A stretch of DNA of 64,000 nucleotides from Halanaerobiales bacterium (GCA_016278485.1 JADQBT010000012.1:29825-93824); one strand, 5' to 3'; positions 8,133-17,682 are shown, counted from the first letter of the stretch. Program-made: numbers and translations. The notes: generated by a model from the sequence alone, not told the origin.

Positions 8133-9638
8133 ATGTTAAAAATGAAAAGTATTACAAAGACTTTTCCGGGGGTTAAGGCATTAGATAATGTTGATTTTGA
8201 AGTGGAATTAGGAGAAATCCATGCCTTGATAGGTGCTAATGGTGCTGGGAAAAGTACTTTAATGAAAATATTGGCAGGTGCCTACGGGGGATATGAAGGG
8301 GATATATTTATTGATGATAATAAGATAACAATGAATAATCCCATTGAGGCTAAACATAATGGTATTGTAATTGTATATCAAGAAGTTGATACTGCACTCG
8401 TTCCACATCTAACTGTAGCTGAGAATATTATGATGGATTATATTGTAGATGGTAAAAATGATGTATTTATGAATTGGAAATATATTAGAAAACAGGCTAA
8501 ACAGGAACTTGATGCTTTAGATCTGGATATTAATGTTAACTGTCTTGTCAGTGATCTAACTCTTTCTGAAAAACAGATGGTTTTAATTGGGCGAGCAGTT
8601 TTTCATAAAGCTAAATATCTAATTTTAGATGAACCAACGGCCCCTTTAAGTATTGAAGAAACTGAAAAGCTGTTTGAAATTGTTAGAAAATTAAAGAATG
8701 ATGGGATGAGCGTTATATTCATATCACATAGACTTGATGAAGTATTTAAAATCTGCGAAAAGATTACCGTTCTTAAAGATGGCAAGTATGTTGGTACATT
8801 TGCTACAAAGGAGATGACTATTGATAAGTCAGTAGAAAAAATGTTGGGCCGAAAACTTGAAAACTCTTATCCTAAGATTAAAGTAGATATAAATGAAACA
8901 TTACTAGAAGTAAAAGACTTTTCAGGAACTGGTGGCGTTAATAATGTTAATTTAAATGTTAGGTCTGGAGAAATTGTAGGCTTAGCAGGATTAGTTGGCG
9001 GTGGTAAGACTGAATTATGTAAGTTGCTATTTGGTGAAGGCAATATTTTACAAGGTGAAATTAAATTAAAAGGTAAAGGATTTAAACCTAAAACACCAGC
9101 TGATGCTGTACAGATGGGTTTGGCACTAGTACCTGAAGAGCGAAGAAAAGAAGGTATTTTGGTAAATGAATCAGTAGAAACCAACCTAACTTTGCCGACA
9201 TTAGACAAATACTGTAAGCGTAGTTTTATGCAGAAAGGCAAAATTAAAAAAGCATCAGTAGAAAGCATAGATAAAGTTGGTATTAAAACACCGAGTGAAA
9301 AACAGTTGATTGCCAATTTAAGTGGTGGTAATCAGCAGAAGGTTGCCATAGGTAAGTGGTTTTTGTCAGATGCAGAAGTCTTTATATTTGATGAACCTAC
9401 TAAAGGTGTTGATGTGGGCTCTAAAGCAGAGATTTATGAATTAATAGGAGAATTGGTAGCTCAGGGTAAAGGGATTATCTATGCATCTTGTGAATTTAAT
9501 GAAATTCTTGGATTAACAGATAGAGTATATGTTATGTACAATGGTACGGTAGTTAAGGAACTAATTTCTGAGGAAACAACTGAAGAAGAACTACTTTACT
9601 ATTCTGCAGGAGGTGCGCTAAATGAAAAACAAAACTAA
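8133..9638 (+). CDS. Sugar ABC transporter ATP-binding protein (RbsA-type, two domains)
   Basis: This 501-residue cytoplasmic ATPase has two fused ABC domains, as in RbsA/MglA. Domain 1 carries Walker A GANGAGKST (about residues 36-44) and Walker B YLILDEPTAPLS, with a weak signature LTLSEKQM. Domain 2 has a modified P-loop GLVGGGKTE, a canonical signature LSGGNQQK and Walker B VFIFDEPTKGVD. Such asymmetry is normal in this family. It energises uptake through the permease encoded next, whose start lies inside the end of this gene (17-base overlap), implying translational coupling. A modest GGGGATGA site precedes the ATG. Confidence 0.93.
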   Translation: MLKMKSITKTFPGVKALDNVDFEVELGEIHALIGANGAGKSTLMKILAGAYGGYEGDIFIDDNKITMNNPIEAKHNGIVIVYQEVDTALVPHLTVAENIMMDYIVDGKNDVFMNWKYIRKQAKQELDALDLDINVNCLVSDLTLSEKQMVLIGRAVFHKAKYLILDEPTAPLSIEETEKLFEIVRKLKNDGMSVIFISHRLDEVFKICEKITVLKDGKYVGTFATKEMTIDKSVEKMLGRKLENSYPKIKVDINETLLEVKDFSGTGGVNNVNLNVRSGEIVGLAGLVGGGKTELCKLLFGEGNILQGEIKLKGKGFKPKTPADAVQMGLALVPEERRKEGILVNESVETNLTLPTLDKYCKRSFMQKGKIKKASVESIDKVGIKTPSEKQLIANLSGGNQQKVAIGKWFLSDAEVFIFDEPTKGVDVGSKAEIYELIGELVAQGKGIIYASCEFNEILGLTDRVYVMYNGTVVKELISEETTEEELLYYSAGGALNEKQN

Positions 9639-10623
9639 GAAAAAACAATTTGATTTATTTAAAATTTTATATAAATATGGCACAATAATGGTGATTATAG
9701 CAGCAATTCTGTTTTTTGCAATTGCCTTAGATAACTTTTTTAATTTTAATAACATTACTAATATTTTTAGGTCTGTTTCTATAGTGGCCTTAATTGCATT
9801 AGCAATTACCATCTCGCTTACTATTGATGGCTTTGACCTATCTGCAGCAACAATAGCTGGTTTCTCTTCTGTAATTGCAGCTAAGTTTATGGTCGTCTGG
9901 GAACTAGGACCAGTTCCCGCAATTATTATACCGCTTGTTGTAGGGGTATTGATTGGTTGTATTAATGCATTTTTAATAATTAAAATGAATATTCCTGATA
10001 TGTTAACAACACTTTCGATGATGTTTCTTTTAACTGGGGTTTCGATCACATTCCAGCAAGGGTCAGCTATTTATAATTTTATGCCCTTACCAAATAATGG
10101 TGGTATTGCTTCTGGGACTATGCATGAAGCCTTTTTATATCTCGGGCAGGGTGAATTATTTGGTATTCCTGTTCCAGTAATCATCATGCTTTCAGTTGCA
10201 ACTTTAGCCCATATATTTTTAAACCATACTAAATATGGAAGGTATTTATACATGATAGGTGGTAATCAGGAAGCTGCTAAACTGTCAGGTATATCTATTA
10301 ATAAATATAAATTAATCGCCTATATGATTTCTGGTTTGATTGCAGCAATCGGTGGGCTTGTTTTAGGGGCAAGACTAGGTTCAGGTGAAGTTGATGCAGG
10401 TGGACCGTATCTAATGGATGCTGTAGCTGCTTCATTTATTGGCTTTTCTATCTTTGGTATCGGTAAACCAAATGCATTTGGTACTTTACTGGGTGCCTTG
10501 TTAATGGGTATTTTATTAAATGGTTTGGTTATGATGAACTTCCCTTATTACTCACAGGATATTGTAAAAGGTTTTGTATTAATTGTAGCGTTAAGCCTTA
10601 CATATTACAAACAAATGAGATAA
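9622..10623 (+). CDS. Sugar ABC transporter permease (RbsC-type)
   Basis: This 333-residue integral membrane permease of the ribose/xylose/AI-2 family (BPD_transp_2) has about nine or ten hydrophobic helices. The family segment TIDGFDLSAATIAGFSSV near residues 70-90 is present, as is the cytoplasmic coupling loop GGNQEAAKLSGI near 213-225. An AGGAGGTG ribosome site lies inside the preceding ATPase gene and gives a 17-base overlap. It completes a binding protein, ATPase and permease importer, presumably as a homodimer, supplying the sugar used by the enzymes encoded downstream. Confidence 0.93.
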   Translation: MKNKTKKKQFDLFKILYKYGTIMVIIAAILFFAIALDNFFNFNNITNIFRSVSIVALIALAITISLTIDGFDLSAATIAGFSSVIAAKFMVVWELGPVPAIIIPLVVGVLIGCINAFLIIKMNIPDMLTTLSMMFLLTGVSITFQQGSAIYNFMPLPNNGGIASGTMHEAFLYLGQGELFGIPVPVIIMLSVATLAHIFLNHTKYGRYLYMIGGNQEAAKLSGISINKYKLIAYMISGLIAAIGGLVLGARLGSGEVDAGGPYLMDAVAASFIGFSIFGIGKPNAFGTLLGALLMGILLNGLVMMNFPYYSQDIVKGFVLIVALSLTYYKQMR

Positions 10624-10675
10624 TAAGGTGTTTTGATAAATAATTTAACTAGATAAGAAAGAGGAGGAGTTTTAA

Positions 10676-11722
10676 ATGACTATGTCTGTTGTTCCAGCTA
10701 AATTAAATGAAAGTAAGGATAAACTTGTACTTATTGACCAGACTTTAATTCCAAATGAGGAAAAATTTCTGGAATTAGATGAAGCAGAAGATGTTTGGGA
10801 GGCAATAAAAAAATTAAGGGTAAGAGGTGCTCCCGCGATAGGTATTGCTGCTGCATATGGGCTTTATGTCTGCAGTTTGAAATCTGAAGCAACAACTGTT
10901 AAGGATTTCAAAAAAGATTTTGAAGAAATTAGAAATTATCTTGCAACATCAAGACCGACTGCTGTTAATTTGTTCTGGGCTCTCGATAGAATGACAAAAA
11001 GATTTGAAAAAGAGGAAAATATGAGTCTTGCTGAAGTAAAAGAAGCTTTACTTGATGAGAGTGAAAAAATATTTAGAGAAGACCAAGCCATGGGTAAGGC
11101 AATTGGTAAACACGGCTTAACTTTATTAAAACCGGGAATGGGTCTGTTAACTCACTGTAATGCTGGTGGAATTGCAACATCTGGTTATGGAACTGCATTA
11201 GCGCCAATGTATTTGGGAGATGAGAAGGGTTATGATTTTAAAGTTTATGCAGATGAAACTAGACCATTATTACAGGGTTCAAGGTTAACAGCATATGAAC
11301 TGGATAAGGCCGGGATTGATGTAACTGTTATCTGTGATGATATGGCTTCACAGGTAATGAAAGAAGGAAAAATCGATGCAGTTCTGGTTGGCTGTGATCG
11401 GGTAGCTGCTAATGGTGATGCTGCAAATAAAATAGGTACCTCTGGGGTAGCAATTTTGGCTAAAGAATATGGTATTCCAATGTATGTGTTGGGACCGACT
11501 TCAACTATTGATATGGATACACCGACAGGTGATGATATCGAAATTGAACTACGTGATGAAGAGGAAATTGGTAACGGATTTGGCAGAAGAACAGCTCCAA
11601 AAGGTGTTAAAGCCTATAATCCTGCGTTTGATGTTACAGATGCTAAATATATAACTGCTATTATTACTGAAAAAGGTGTTATTAAGCCTCCTTATAAAGA
11701 GAATATAAAAGAATTATTTTAA
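10676..11722 (+). CDS. mtnA: S-methyl-5-thioribose-1-phosphate isomerase
   Basis: MtnA converts 5-methylthioribose-1-phosphate to 5-methylthioribulose-1-phosphate in salvage of S-adenosylmethionine by-products; homologues also accept 5-deoxyribose-1-phosphate. The 348-residue length is normal. The family hallmarks are visible: RVRGAPAIGIAAAYG near residues 48-63, catalytic cysteine 161 in THCNAGG, and catalytic aspartate 241 in GCDRVAANGD. The ribosome site AGGAGGAG lies 8 bases before the ATG. The gene sits between the sugar importer and the kinase. Genes of the classical methionine salvage route (MtnB, W, X, D) are absent here, while an aldolase is present, pointing to the DHAP-shunt version of the pathway. 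Confidence 0.94.
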   Translation: MTMSVVPAKLNESKDKLVLIDQTLIPNEEKFLELDEAEDVWEAIKKLRVRGAPAIGIAAAYGLYVCSLKSEATTVKDFKKDFEEIRNYLATSRPTAVNLFWALDRMTKRFEKEENMSLAEVKEALLDESEKIFREDQAMGKAIGKHGLTLLKPGMGLLTHCNAGGIATSGYGTALAPMYLGDEKGYDFKVYADETRPLLQGSRLTAYELDKAGIDVTVICDDMASQVMKEGKIDAVLVGCDRVAANGDAANKIGTSGVAILAKEYGIPMYVLGPTSTIDMDTPTGDDIEIELRDEEEIGNGFGRRTAPKGVKAYNPAFDVTDAKYITAIITEKGVIKPPYKENIKELF

Positions 11723-11774
11723 TAAAGAAGAAATTAGTATATATGGTGTAAATAAAAGATAAAAGATCAAGAAG

Positions 11775-12917
11775 GTGGTGGATATAATTAAGGGTAAAGA
11801 GCTAAATATATTAGCTGTTGGCGATCCAGCTGTCTATGGATATGTTGATAAAAAAAATGACACATTGGAGCAATTTACAAAACAAACAGGAATTGCAGTA
11901 AACTTTGAAATCATAGAATGGTCTAAGTATTATCCAGCTTTATTGAAATCTTTTCAAGAATATAATTACGATATAGTTATGGTGGCTGGTCATTTATGGC
12001 TTCAGGAATTTGTTGAGAAAGGGTACCTGCAAACTTTAAATGGAAATTTTGGCGATGAATATGATTATCAAGATATAATGCCATCTATTAGAAAGGAATT
12101 AGAGTTTCGTGGTGAAAAATATTTACTTCCATCTTTCTGTGATGGTCATATTTTAACCTATAGAAAATCACAGCTAATAAAAGAGCCTGCAGAACTTATT
12201 TCAATTGATGAATTAATAGCAATTGTGAAAAACAATAAAGATGATAAAAAAAATGCTTTTGTGCAAAAGGCTCATCCTTCAGAAATATTTTTAGATTTTT
12301 TACCCTATTTGCGTAGTGAAGGTATAGATGCATTTACTAAAGATGGATTGCCGAGATTTAATAATAACGCAGGCTTAAATGCTCTGCAAAAATATATTGA
12401 AATGAAACAATATTGTGCCACTGATGTTAAAGATTATGGGAATGAAGAAGTATTAAATGCGATACAAAGAGATAAATGTAAATTAGGAATTTCTTGGGGA
12501 GGTCAAATAGGTCAAATTATGAATAAAAACTGCATAAATCCAGATGATATTGAGTTTTCTTATCTGGAGACTTCCTGGAATACAACCTGGTCTTTTGCTA
12601 TAAATCATTTATGCCCAAAGCCAGTTCAAGCAGAAATATTTTTAAAATATATTACTTCAAAAGAAATAGATAAAGCAGTAGGAGCCTATTGCGGAAACCC
12701 AAGCAGAAAGTCTAGTTTTTTAGCAGGAAAAGATGAGTTCAGATGGTATCCTGTTCTATACAAAATGTTAGAAAGGGCAGAGCCACTACCGCAGATGTCC
12801 AATACAGGTCAGATGATTGGTATTATTTCTGATGAGATAGTGAAAGCATATCAGGGTAATCTCAGTCCTAAAAAAGCTTTGGAAAATGCATATCAAAAAA
12901 TATTATCATTAAAGTAA
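11775..12917 (+). CDS. Solute-binding-protein-like protein without a signal peptide
   Basis: This protein of about 380 residues resembles family 1 extracellular solute-binding proteins: an N-terminal beta strand (LNILAVGD), and a C-terminal end with PSRKSSFL, several helices and a closing AxxNAYQKILSLK-like helix. Unlike a true binding protein it has no signal peptide or lipobox, because the mature-type fold begins at once. The start is uncertain. Two GTG codons at 11775 and 11778 fall inside the AAGGTGGTG ribosome-like sequence, so initiation may be at a rare ATA or ATT (11784 or 11787). It lies between mtnA and the kinase gene in a sugar operon. It could be a cytoplasmic sugar or metabolite sensor, or a carrier; the function is not known. 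Confidence 0.7.
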   Translation: MVDIIKGKELNILAVGDPAVYGYVDKKNDTLEQFTKQTGIAVNFEIIEWSKYYPALLKSFQEYNYDIVMVAGHLWLQEFVEKGYLQTLNGNFGDEYDYQDIMPSIRKELEFRGEKYLLPSFCDGHILTYRKSQLIKEPAELISIDELIAIVKNNKDDKKNAFVQKAHPSEIFLDFLPYLRSEGIDAFTKDGLPRFNNNAGLNALQKYIEMKQYCATDVKDYGNEEVLNAIQRDKCKLGISWGGQIGQIMNKNCINPDDIEFSYLETSWNTTWSFAINHLCPKPVQAEIFLKYITSKEIDKAVGAYCGNPSRKSSFLAGKDEFRWYPVLYKMLERAEPLPQMSNTGQMIGIISDEIVKAYQGNLSPKKALENAYQKILSLK

Positions 12918-12951
12918 GTCTAATTATAGTTTGACAAGGAGGAAAGACCAA

Positions 12952-14166
12952 ATGAGTAATTACAGACCATTAACTGAGAGTGAAGCAGTAGAATATGTTA
13001 AGGGAATTAAAGGTTTATTTACTGGAAATATCGACCTGAAGAGTAAAGAGATTGGTGATGGAAACCTTAATCTTGTATTTCATATTACTGATGAAAGTTC
13101 AGAGCAGGGTGTAATAATCAAACAAGCCCTGGACCATGTTAGAATTGTTGAAAGTTGGCCTTTAACCAAAGAAAGAGTTAGGTTTGAATCAAGTGCAATA
13201 GCAATTCAAGACAAACTAACCGATGGAATGGTACCAGAAATTTATAAGTATGATGAAGAGATGGCATTAGTTGTCATGGAAGATCTAAGTCATATGGTTG
13301 TTATGCGTAAAGGTTTAATAGAAGGAATTAAGTATCCGCGATTTGCTGAACAGATTTCTACTTTCTTAAGTAAAACTCTGTTTTATACATCTGACTTATA
13401 TTTAGACCCTAAAGAGAAAAAAGAAAAAGTAAAAGAATTTATTAATCCAGAACTATGCGAAATAACAGAAGATCTGGTATTTACTGATCCATATTTTGAT
13501 GCAGAATCTAATGATATTAATCCAGAGTTACTTCCATATTTAGAAGAAAAATTCTGGAATAAAAGTGAATTGCGCAAAGAAGTTACAATTTTAAAGGAAA
13601 AATTCATGACCAAGGCTCAGTCATTAATTCATGGTGATTTACATACTGGATCAATATTTATTGACCAGGAAGAGATCAAGGTTTTTGACACCGAATTTGC
13701 TTTTTATGGGCCTAGTGGCTTTGATGTGGGGGCTGTCATTGGAAATTTAATCTTAAACTATGCTTCCTGGACTGGTAAGGATGTAACAGATGAATTTAAG
13801 AATGATTATAGAGAATATCTTTTAGAGACAATTAAAGATATCTGGAATAAATTCGAAGCCAAGTTTAGAGAACTTTGGGATAAGGATGCTCACGAAGTTT
13901 TAAAAACTGTTGCAGGTTATCAGGATAATTACATGGAGCGTTTGTTAAAAGATAGTATTGGTCTTGGTGGATGTAAGACAATGCGAAGATGTATTGGCCT
14001 GGCTCATGTTGAAGACCTTGATGGAATTGAGGATCTATCCAAAAGAGCAAAAGCCCAGATTTTTGCCCTTAAATTAGGAGAAGCAATGGTGACTCAGCGT
14101 GAAAACCTCACATCTATCGAGGATTTTATCGAAATCGTTAAAAATATTACTAGAAAAGAAGGGTAA
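12952..14166 (+). CDS. mtnK: S-methyl-5-thioribose kinase
   Basis: This is a 404-residue kinase of the APH/choline kinase-like fold that phosphorylates the anomeric hydroxyl of 5-methylthioribose with ATP. The MtnK hallmarks are the catalytic loop HGDLHTGSIFID, followed by FDTEFAFYGPSGFDVG with the metal-binding aspartate; the ATP-site segment GDGNLNLVFHI lies near the N-terminus. An upstream TTG at 12931 precedes the AAGGAGG ribosome site at 12936-12942, so the ATG at 12952 is the real start. Its product is the substrate of MtnA, encoded two genes upstream. Homologues also phosphorylate 5-deoxyribose, so the physiological sugar is not settled. Confidence 0.92.
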   Translation: MSNYRPLTESEAVEYVKGIKGLFTGNIDLKSKEIGDGNLNLVFHITDESSEQGVIIKQALDHVRIVESWPLTKERVRFESSAIAIQDKLTDGMVPEIYKYDEEMALVVMEDLSHMVVMRKGLIEGIKYPRFAEQISTFLSKTLFYTSDLYLDPKEKKEKVKEFINPELCEITEDLVFTDPYFDAESNDINPELLPYLEEKFWNKSELRKEVTILKEKFMTKAQSLIHGDLHTGSIFIDQEEIKVFDTEFAFYGPSGFDVGAVIGNLILNYASWTGKDVTDEFKNDYREYLLETIKDIWNKFEAKFRELWDKDAHEVLKTVAGYQDNYMERLLKDSIGLGGCKTMRRCIGLAHVEDLDGIEDLSKRAKAQIFALKLGEAMVTQRENLTSIEDFIEIVKNITRKEG

Positions 14167-14205
14167 ATAACGTCACATATATGGTAGTAAGGAAGGTGTG
14201 GGCTT

Positions 14206-15996
14206 ATGTATGGTTGGATGGGAAAAGTAATAAGAATTAATCTTAATGATAACAAAGTTTCTACTGAAAAATTAGATGAAAATCTTGCTAAAGAATACAT
14301 AGGTGGCAGAGGCTTTGGTAGCAAAACATTGTTTGACGAGGTACCAGTAGATGTTGACCCACTTGGACCAGAAAACAAACTTATATTTGCTGTAGGACCA
14401 CTGACTAGAACCAAAGTACCAACTAGTGGAAGATTTAGTGTCTCAACTAAATCACCACTAACTAATACGATCTTTGATTCCAATGCTGGAGGCTTCTGGG
14501 GGCCTGTCTTTAAATCTGCAGGTTATGATATGTTGATAATTGAAGGCAGAGCAGAAAAACCAGTACAAATAACTATCAATGAAAATATTATTTCAATTAA
14601 TGATGGAAGTAAATTATGGGGAAAAGGAATTAAAGAAACTGATCAATTATTAAAGGAAAGTCTAGGCAAAGGTTATCAGAATATGATGATTGGTCCTGCA
14701 GGCGAAAATTTAGTTAAAATTTCCATAATATCTGTTAATGCCCATCGTGCTTTTGGTAGGGGTGGAGTAGGTGCAGTTATGGGGTCTAAAAACGTTAAAT
14801 CAATTTCTGTAAAAGGTTCTAAACAGCCAGAAATTTTTGATCAAGAAAAATTTGATTTTATGATCTATGAAACAGATAAATGGATTAAGGCAAATCCACT
14901 TACTTCTAAGGCATTCCCAGCCTTTGGAACTAGTGTTCTGGTTAATCTTATTAATGAAGCGGGGGCACTTCCCACTAGAAACTTTCAACAGACGTACTTT
15001 GAAGATGCGGATAAGATATCAGGTGAAACAATAGCTAATAAGATACTGGTTAAAAACGATGCATGTTATAACTGTCCATTACGCTGTAGTCGTAAGACAA
15101 AGACTAATAAAATGGAAGGTTTCGGGCCTGAATATGAAACAATAGGACTGATGGGTTCAAATCTTGGTATCTCAGATATAGAGGCAATTGCAGAAATGCA
15201 TTATATCTCTAATGATCTTGGCATAGATACAATTTCTTTGGGAGGTACTATCTCTTGTTTGATGGAGATGTCAGAAAAAGGATTAATCGATTATAAAATT
15301 GATTTTGGAGATATCGATAAAACTAAGGAATTAATCTATCAAATCTCTAAGCGAGAAGGTATTGGAGATGAACTGGCAGAAGGATCTAAACGTTTTTCCG
15401 AAAAATATGGAGCAGTTCAATATTCTATGCAGGTAAAAGGTCTTGAATTACCTAGTTATGATCCAAGAGGCATGAAAGGTCGCGGTTTAGGTTATGCCAC
15501 TTCTAATCGTGGGGCTTGTCATTTGCGTGGATATATGATTGGACCTGAAATCCTTGGTGTTCCCAAAATGTTAGATAGATTTAACCCTGTTGGGAAATCA
15601 GGTTTCTTAATTAATCAACAGGATTTCTTTGTAGTGGTAGATTCACTAGCAGTCTGTAAATTTGTCACTTTTGCAGTTGGCGAAGAATTTTTTGCTAGGT
15701 TGTTTAGTACTGTAACAGGTGTGGAAAAGAGTCAGCAAGATTTCTTAGATATTGGTGAAAAAGTTTGGACTATGGAAAAATTATATAACCTTAAAGCAGG
15801 TTTTAGCAAAAATGAAGATCAGTTACCAAAAAGGTTTTTAGAAGAACCAGGAACTGGACCAGCTGCTGGTCAAGTATTTGAACAGGATATTATGTTAAGT
15901 GAGTATTATCGTTCCCGAGGTTGGGATGAAAATGGGATTCCCACTAATGATAAATTGAAAGAGCTTGGCTTAGAAGGGATTGATTATCATGCATGA
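14206..15996 (+). CDS. Aldehyde:ferredoxin oxidoreductase, tungsten-pterin type
   Basis: This 596-residue cytoplasmic oxidoreductase oxidises an aldehyde to the carboxylic acid and reduces ferredoxin, using a tungsten bis-pterin site and a [4Fe-4S] cluster. The N-terminal AFOR domain has GGRGFGSKTL near residues 30-40. Cluster ligands are visible as C287, C290 and C294 in CYNCPLRC, with the fourth cysteine C484 in DSLAVCKF, matching the Pyrococcus AOR arrangement. It is followed, with an 8-base overlap, by a class II aldolase gene. In this operon it may oxidise the aldehyde released by that aldolase (methylthioacetaldehyde or acetaldehyde). That link is an inference from synteny; the enzyme family itself is clear. 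Confidence 0.93.
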   Translation: MYGWMGKVIRINLNDNKVSTEKLDENLAKEYIGGRGFGSKTLFDEVPVDVDPLGPENKLIFAVGPLTRTKVPTSGRFSVSTKSPLTNTIFDSNAGGFWGPVFKSAGYDMLIIEGRAEKPVQITINENIISINDGSKLWGKGIKETDQLLKESLGKGYQNMMIGPAGENLVKISIISVNAHRAFGRGGVGAVMGSKNVKSISVKGSKQPEIFDQEKFDFMIYETDKWIKANPLTSKAFPAFGTSVLVNLINEAGALPTRNFQQTYFEDADKISGETIANKILVKNDACYNCPLRCSRKTKTNKMEGFGPEYETIGLMGSNLGISDIEAIAEMHYISNDLGIDTISLGGTISCLMEMSEKGLIDYKIDFGDIDKTKELIYQISKREGIGDELAEGSKRFSEKYGAVQYSMQVKGLELPSYDPRGMKGRGLGYATSNRGACHLRGYMIGPEILGVPKMLDRFNPVGKSGFLINQQDFFVVVDSLAVCKFVTFAVGEEFFARLFSTVTGVEKSQQDFLDIGEKVWTMEKLYNLKAGFSKNEDQLPKRFLEEPGTGPAAGQVFEQDIMLSEYYRSRGWDENGIPTNDKLKELGLEGIDYHA

Positions 15997-16585
15997 ACAA
16001 TTTAAACAGGTGGGACGAGATCTATTTCTACAAAATGCTGTAAGTTCACATGGTGGTAATATTAGTGTCAGGGTTGGGGATAGGATTCATATTACCAGAA
16101 GAGGGTCTATGATTCATAATCTGACTGAGAATGATATAATTGAAACAGGTCTTAATGAAGATGATTCTGGTATTGCCCTTGCATCTACTGAATTAAAAGT
16201 TCACCGTGGGATATACAAAAGTACTACAGCAACTGCAATTGTTCATGCCCATCCGGTAAATGCCATTGCCCTTTCACTAGACCAGGATGTTATAGTTCCT
16301 CTCGATTCTGAAGCATCATATGTCCTGCATAAGATTCCCGTGCTGTCTGCTGAACATACGATAGGCTCGGAAGAAGTCATGAATATTGTCTCTGATGCCT
16401 TGAAGAACTATAAAATTGTTATGCTGAGAGGACACGGAAGTTTTGCGATTGGCAATATGTTAGAAGAGGCTTACCAGTGGACATCAGAATTAGAAGTTGC
16501 GGCTCAGATTATTAATATAGTTAGAAGTGCAGGTATAAATGTACAGGAATATCGTAAGGATAGCGATAAATATGAACAATGGTAA
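15989..16585 (+). CDS. Class II aldolase (fuculose-1-phosphate aldolase/AraD family)
   Basis: This Zn-dependent aldolase has 198 residues. Visible family features are SHGGNIS near residue 20, which binds the substrate phosphate, the acid in STELKVHRGIY, the zinc ligands HAHP near 86-89, and the third histidine in RGHGSFAIG. The likely reaction is cleavage of 5-methylthioribulose-1-phosphate or 5-deoxyribulose-1-phosphate to DHAP and an aldehyde, as in the DHAP shunt described in other bacteria. A TTG at 15980 is too close to the AGAAGGG ribosome site, so the start is placed at 15989. This overlaps the oxidoreductase stop, so translation is probably coupled. It is the last gene before a terminator. 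Confidence 0.88.
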   Translation: MHEQFKQVGRDLFLQNAVSSHGGNISVRVGDRIHITRRGSMIHNLTENDIIETGLNEDDSGIALASTELKVHRGIYKSTTATAIVHAHPVNAIALSLDQDVIVPLDSEASYVLHKIPVLSAEHTIGSEEVMNIVSDALKNYKIVMLRGHGSFAIGNMLEEAYQWTSELEVAAQIINIVRSAGINVQEYRKDSDKYEQW

Positions 16586-16638
16586 GAATGACTAGTAGGT
16601 TAATATATCAATAATATTATTAATATCTCAATAATTTG

Positions 16639-16670
16639 CTCTCGTTCAATTGATCGGGAGTTTTTTATTA
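16639..16670 (+). terminator. Terminator of the importer/mtn operon
   Basis: A six-pair stem (CTCTCG at 16639-16644 with CGGGAG at 16655-16660) carries an AT-rich loop and is followed by TTTTTTATT. It closes the operon that starts near 6840. Confidence 0.75.
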
Positions 16671-16794
16671 TATGATTAGGAAAAAGGCCAGCATTACATA
16701 AATAATTTTTTAGATTGCAGGAATTATTATGAATATTATTGAAGATACAAATAGGATATTATACTATAATTAATAGGAAAGAAGATGATTAGAG

Positions 16795-17655
16795 ATGGAA
16801 AATAAAAAAGTTTTAACTATACTTGTTTTTAGTATTGTTTTATTATCATTAGTGGCTACGTTAGCTGGGATATTTTTTAAACAAGGACCAGGCAGTTATG
16901 AGTTCACATCTTTACATGGTGAACAAGTATTAATTTATGGTAAAGGATTATATAGCAACATGTCAGCAATAGATGCACCAGATGGGATTGCCCAGGATGT
17001 TGTAACTCTATTTTTAGCTATTCCATTATTAGTAATATCATTTTTTTGGGCAAGCAAAAACTCTCTTAAGGGAAAGTTGTTATTAACAGGGACGTTATTA
17101 TATTTCTTATTTACTTATCTTTTATATATGGTTTTAATTATGTACAATGAATTATTTTTAATCTATGTCTTACTTACTTCGTTAAGCTTTTTCGCCTTTA
17201 TATTGGTGTTGATTTCGTATGATTTAGGTGAATTAGCTGCTAGTTTTAAGCATGAATTACCTGTAAAATTTATAGGTGGCTTTCTCATATTTATTGCCAT
17301 AGCTGTAGGATTAAACTGGCTAAGTATAATAGTACCACCCCTGCTTGATGGTAGTTTGATTCCACAAGAAGTTAAACATTATACTACTCTACCTGTGCAA
17401 GGGCTGGACCTAGCCTTCATGTTACCAACAGCATTTTTGTCAGGTGTTTTACTAATTAAAAGAAAACCGGTTGGATATCTTTTAGCTGCAATTGTTTCTA
17501 ACTTTTTAATAATTATGATGACAGCAATTTCAGCAAAAATATTTAGACAGTTTCTTCAGGGAACTGAAGGTGTACTACCTGTCATGCTAGTCTTTCTTTT
17601 ATTTGCACTAACGGCAACCTTATCTTCCATTTTCATTATGAGGGATATTAAATAA
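16795..17655 (+). CDS. Integral membrane protein of unknown function
   Basis: I do not recognise a named family for this 286-residue protein. Hydrophobicity suggests about eight membrane helices: near residues 7-28, 65-85, 95-115, 118-140, 155-175, 200-222, 228-250 and 260-280. A conserved-looking extracytoplasmic segment (GIAQDVVTLFLAIPLL) precedes the second helix. The N-terminus is short and begins with basic residues. The ribosome site is weak (TTAGAG just before the ATG; GGAAAGAAG further up). It stands alone between two terminators, and nothing in the context suggests a role. Confidence 0.7.
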   Translation: MENKKVLTILVFSIVLLSLVATLAGIFFKQGPGSYEFTSLHGEQVLIYGKGLYSNMSAIDAPDGIAQDVVTLFLAIPLLVISFFWASKNSLKGKLLLTGTLLYFLFTYLLYMVLIMYNELFLIYVLLTSLSFFAFILVLISYDLGELAASFKHELPVKFIGGFLIFIAIAVGLNWLSIIVPPLLDGSLIPQEVKHYTTLPVQGLDLAFMLPTAFLSGVLLIKRKPVGYLLAAIVSNFLIIMMTAISAKIFRQFLQGTEGVLPVMLVFLLFALTATLSSIFIMRDIK

Positions 17656-17682
17656 TCCCAATCAATTGTATTTTAATCAAGG

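Noticed and set aside
8603..9316. Minus-strand frames inside the RbsA-type ATPase gene
   Set aside because: They are shadows of a well-conserved + strand gene with no ribosome sites or recognisable domains.
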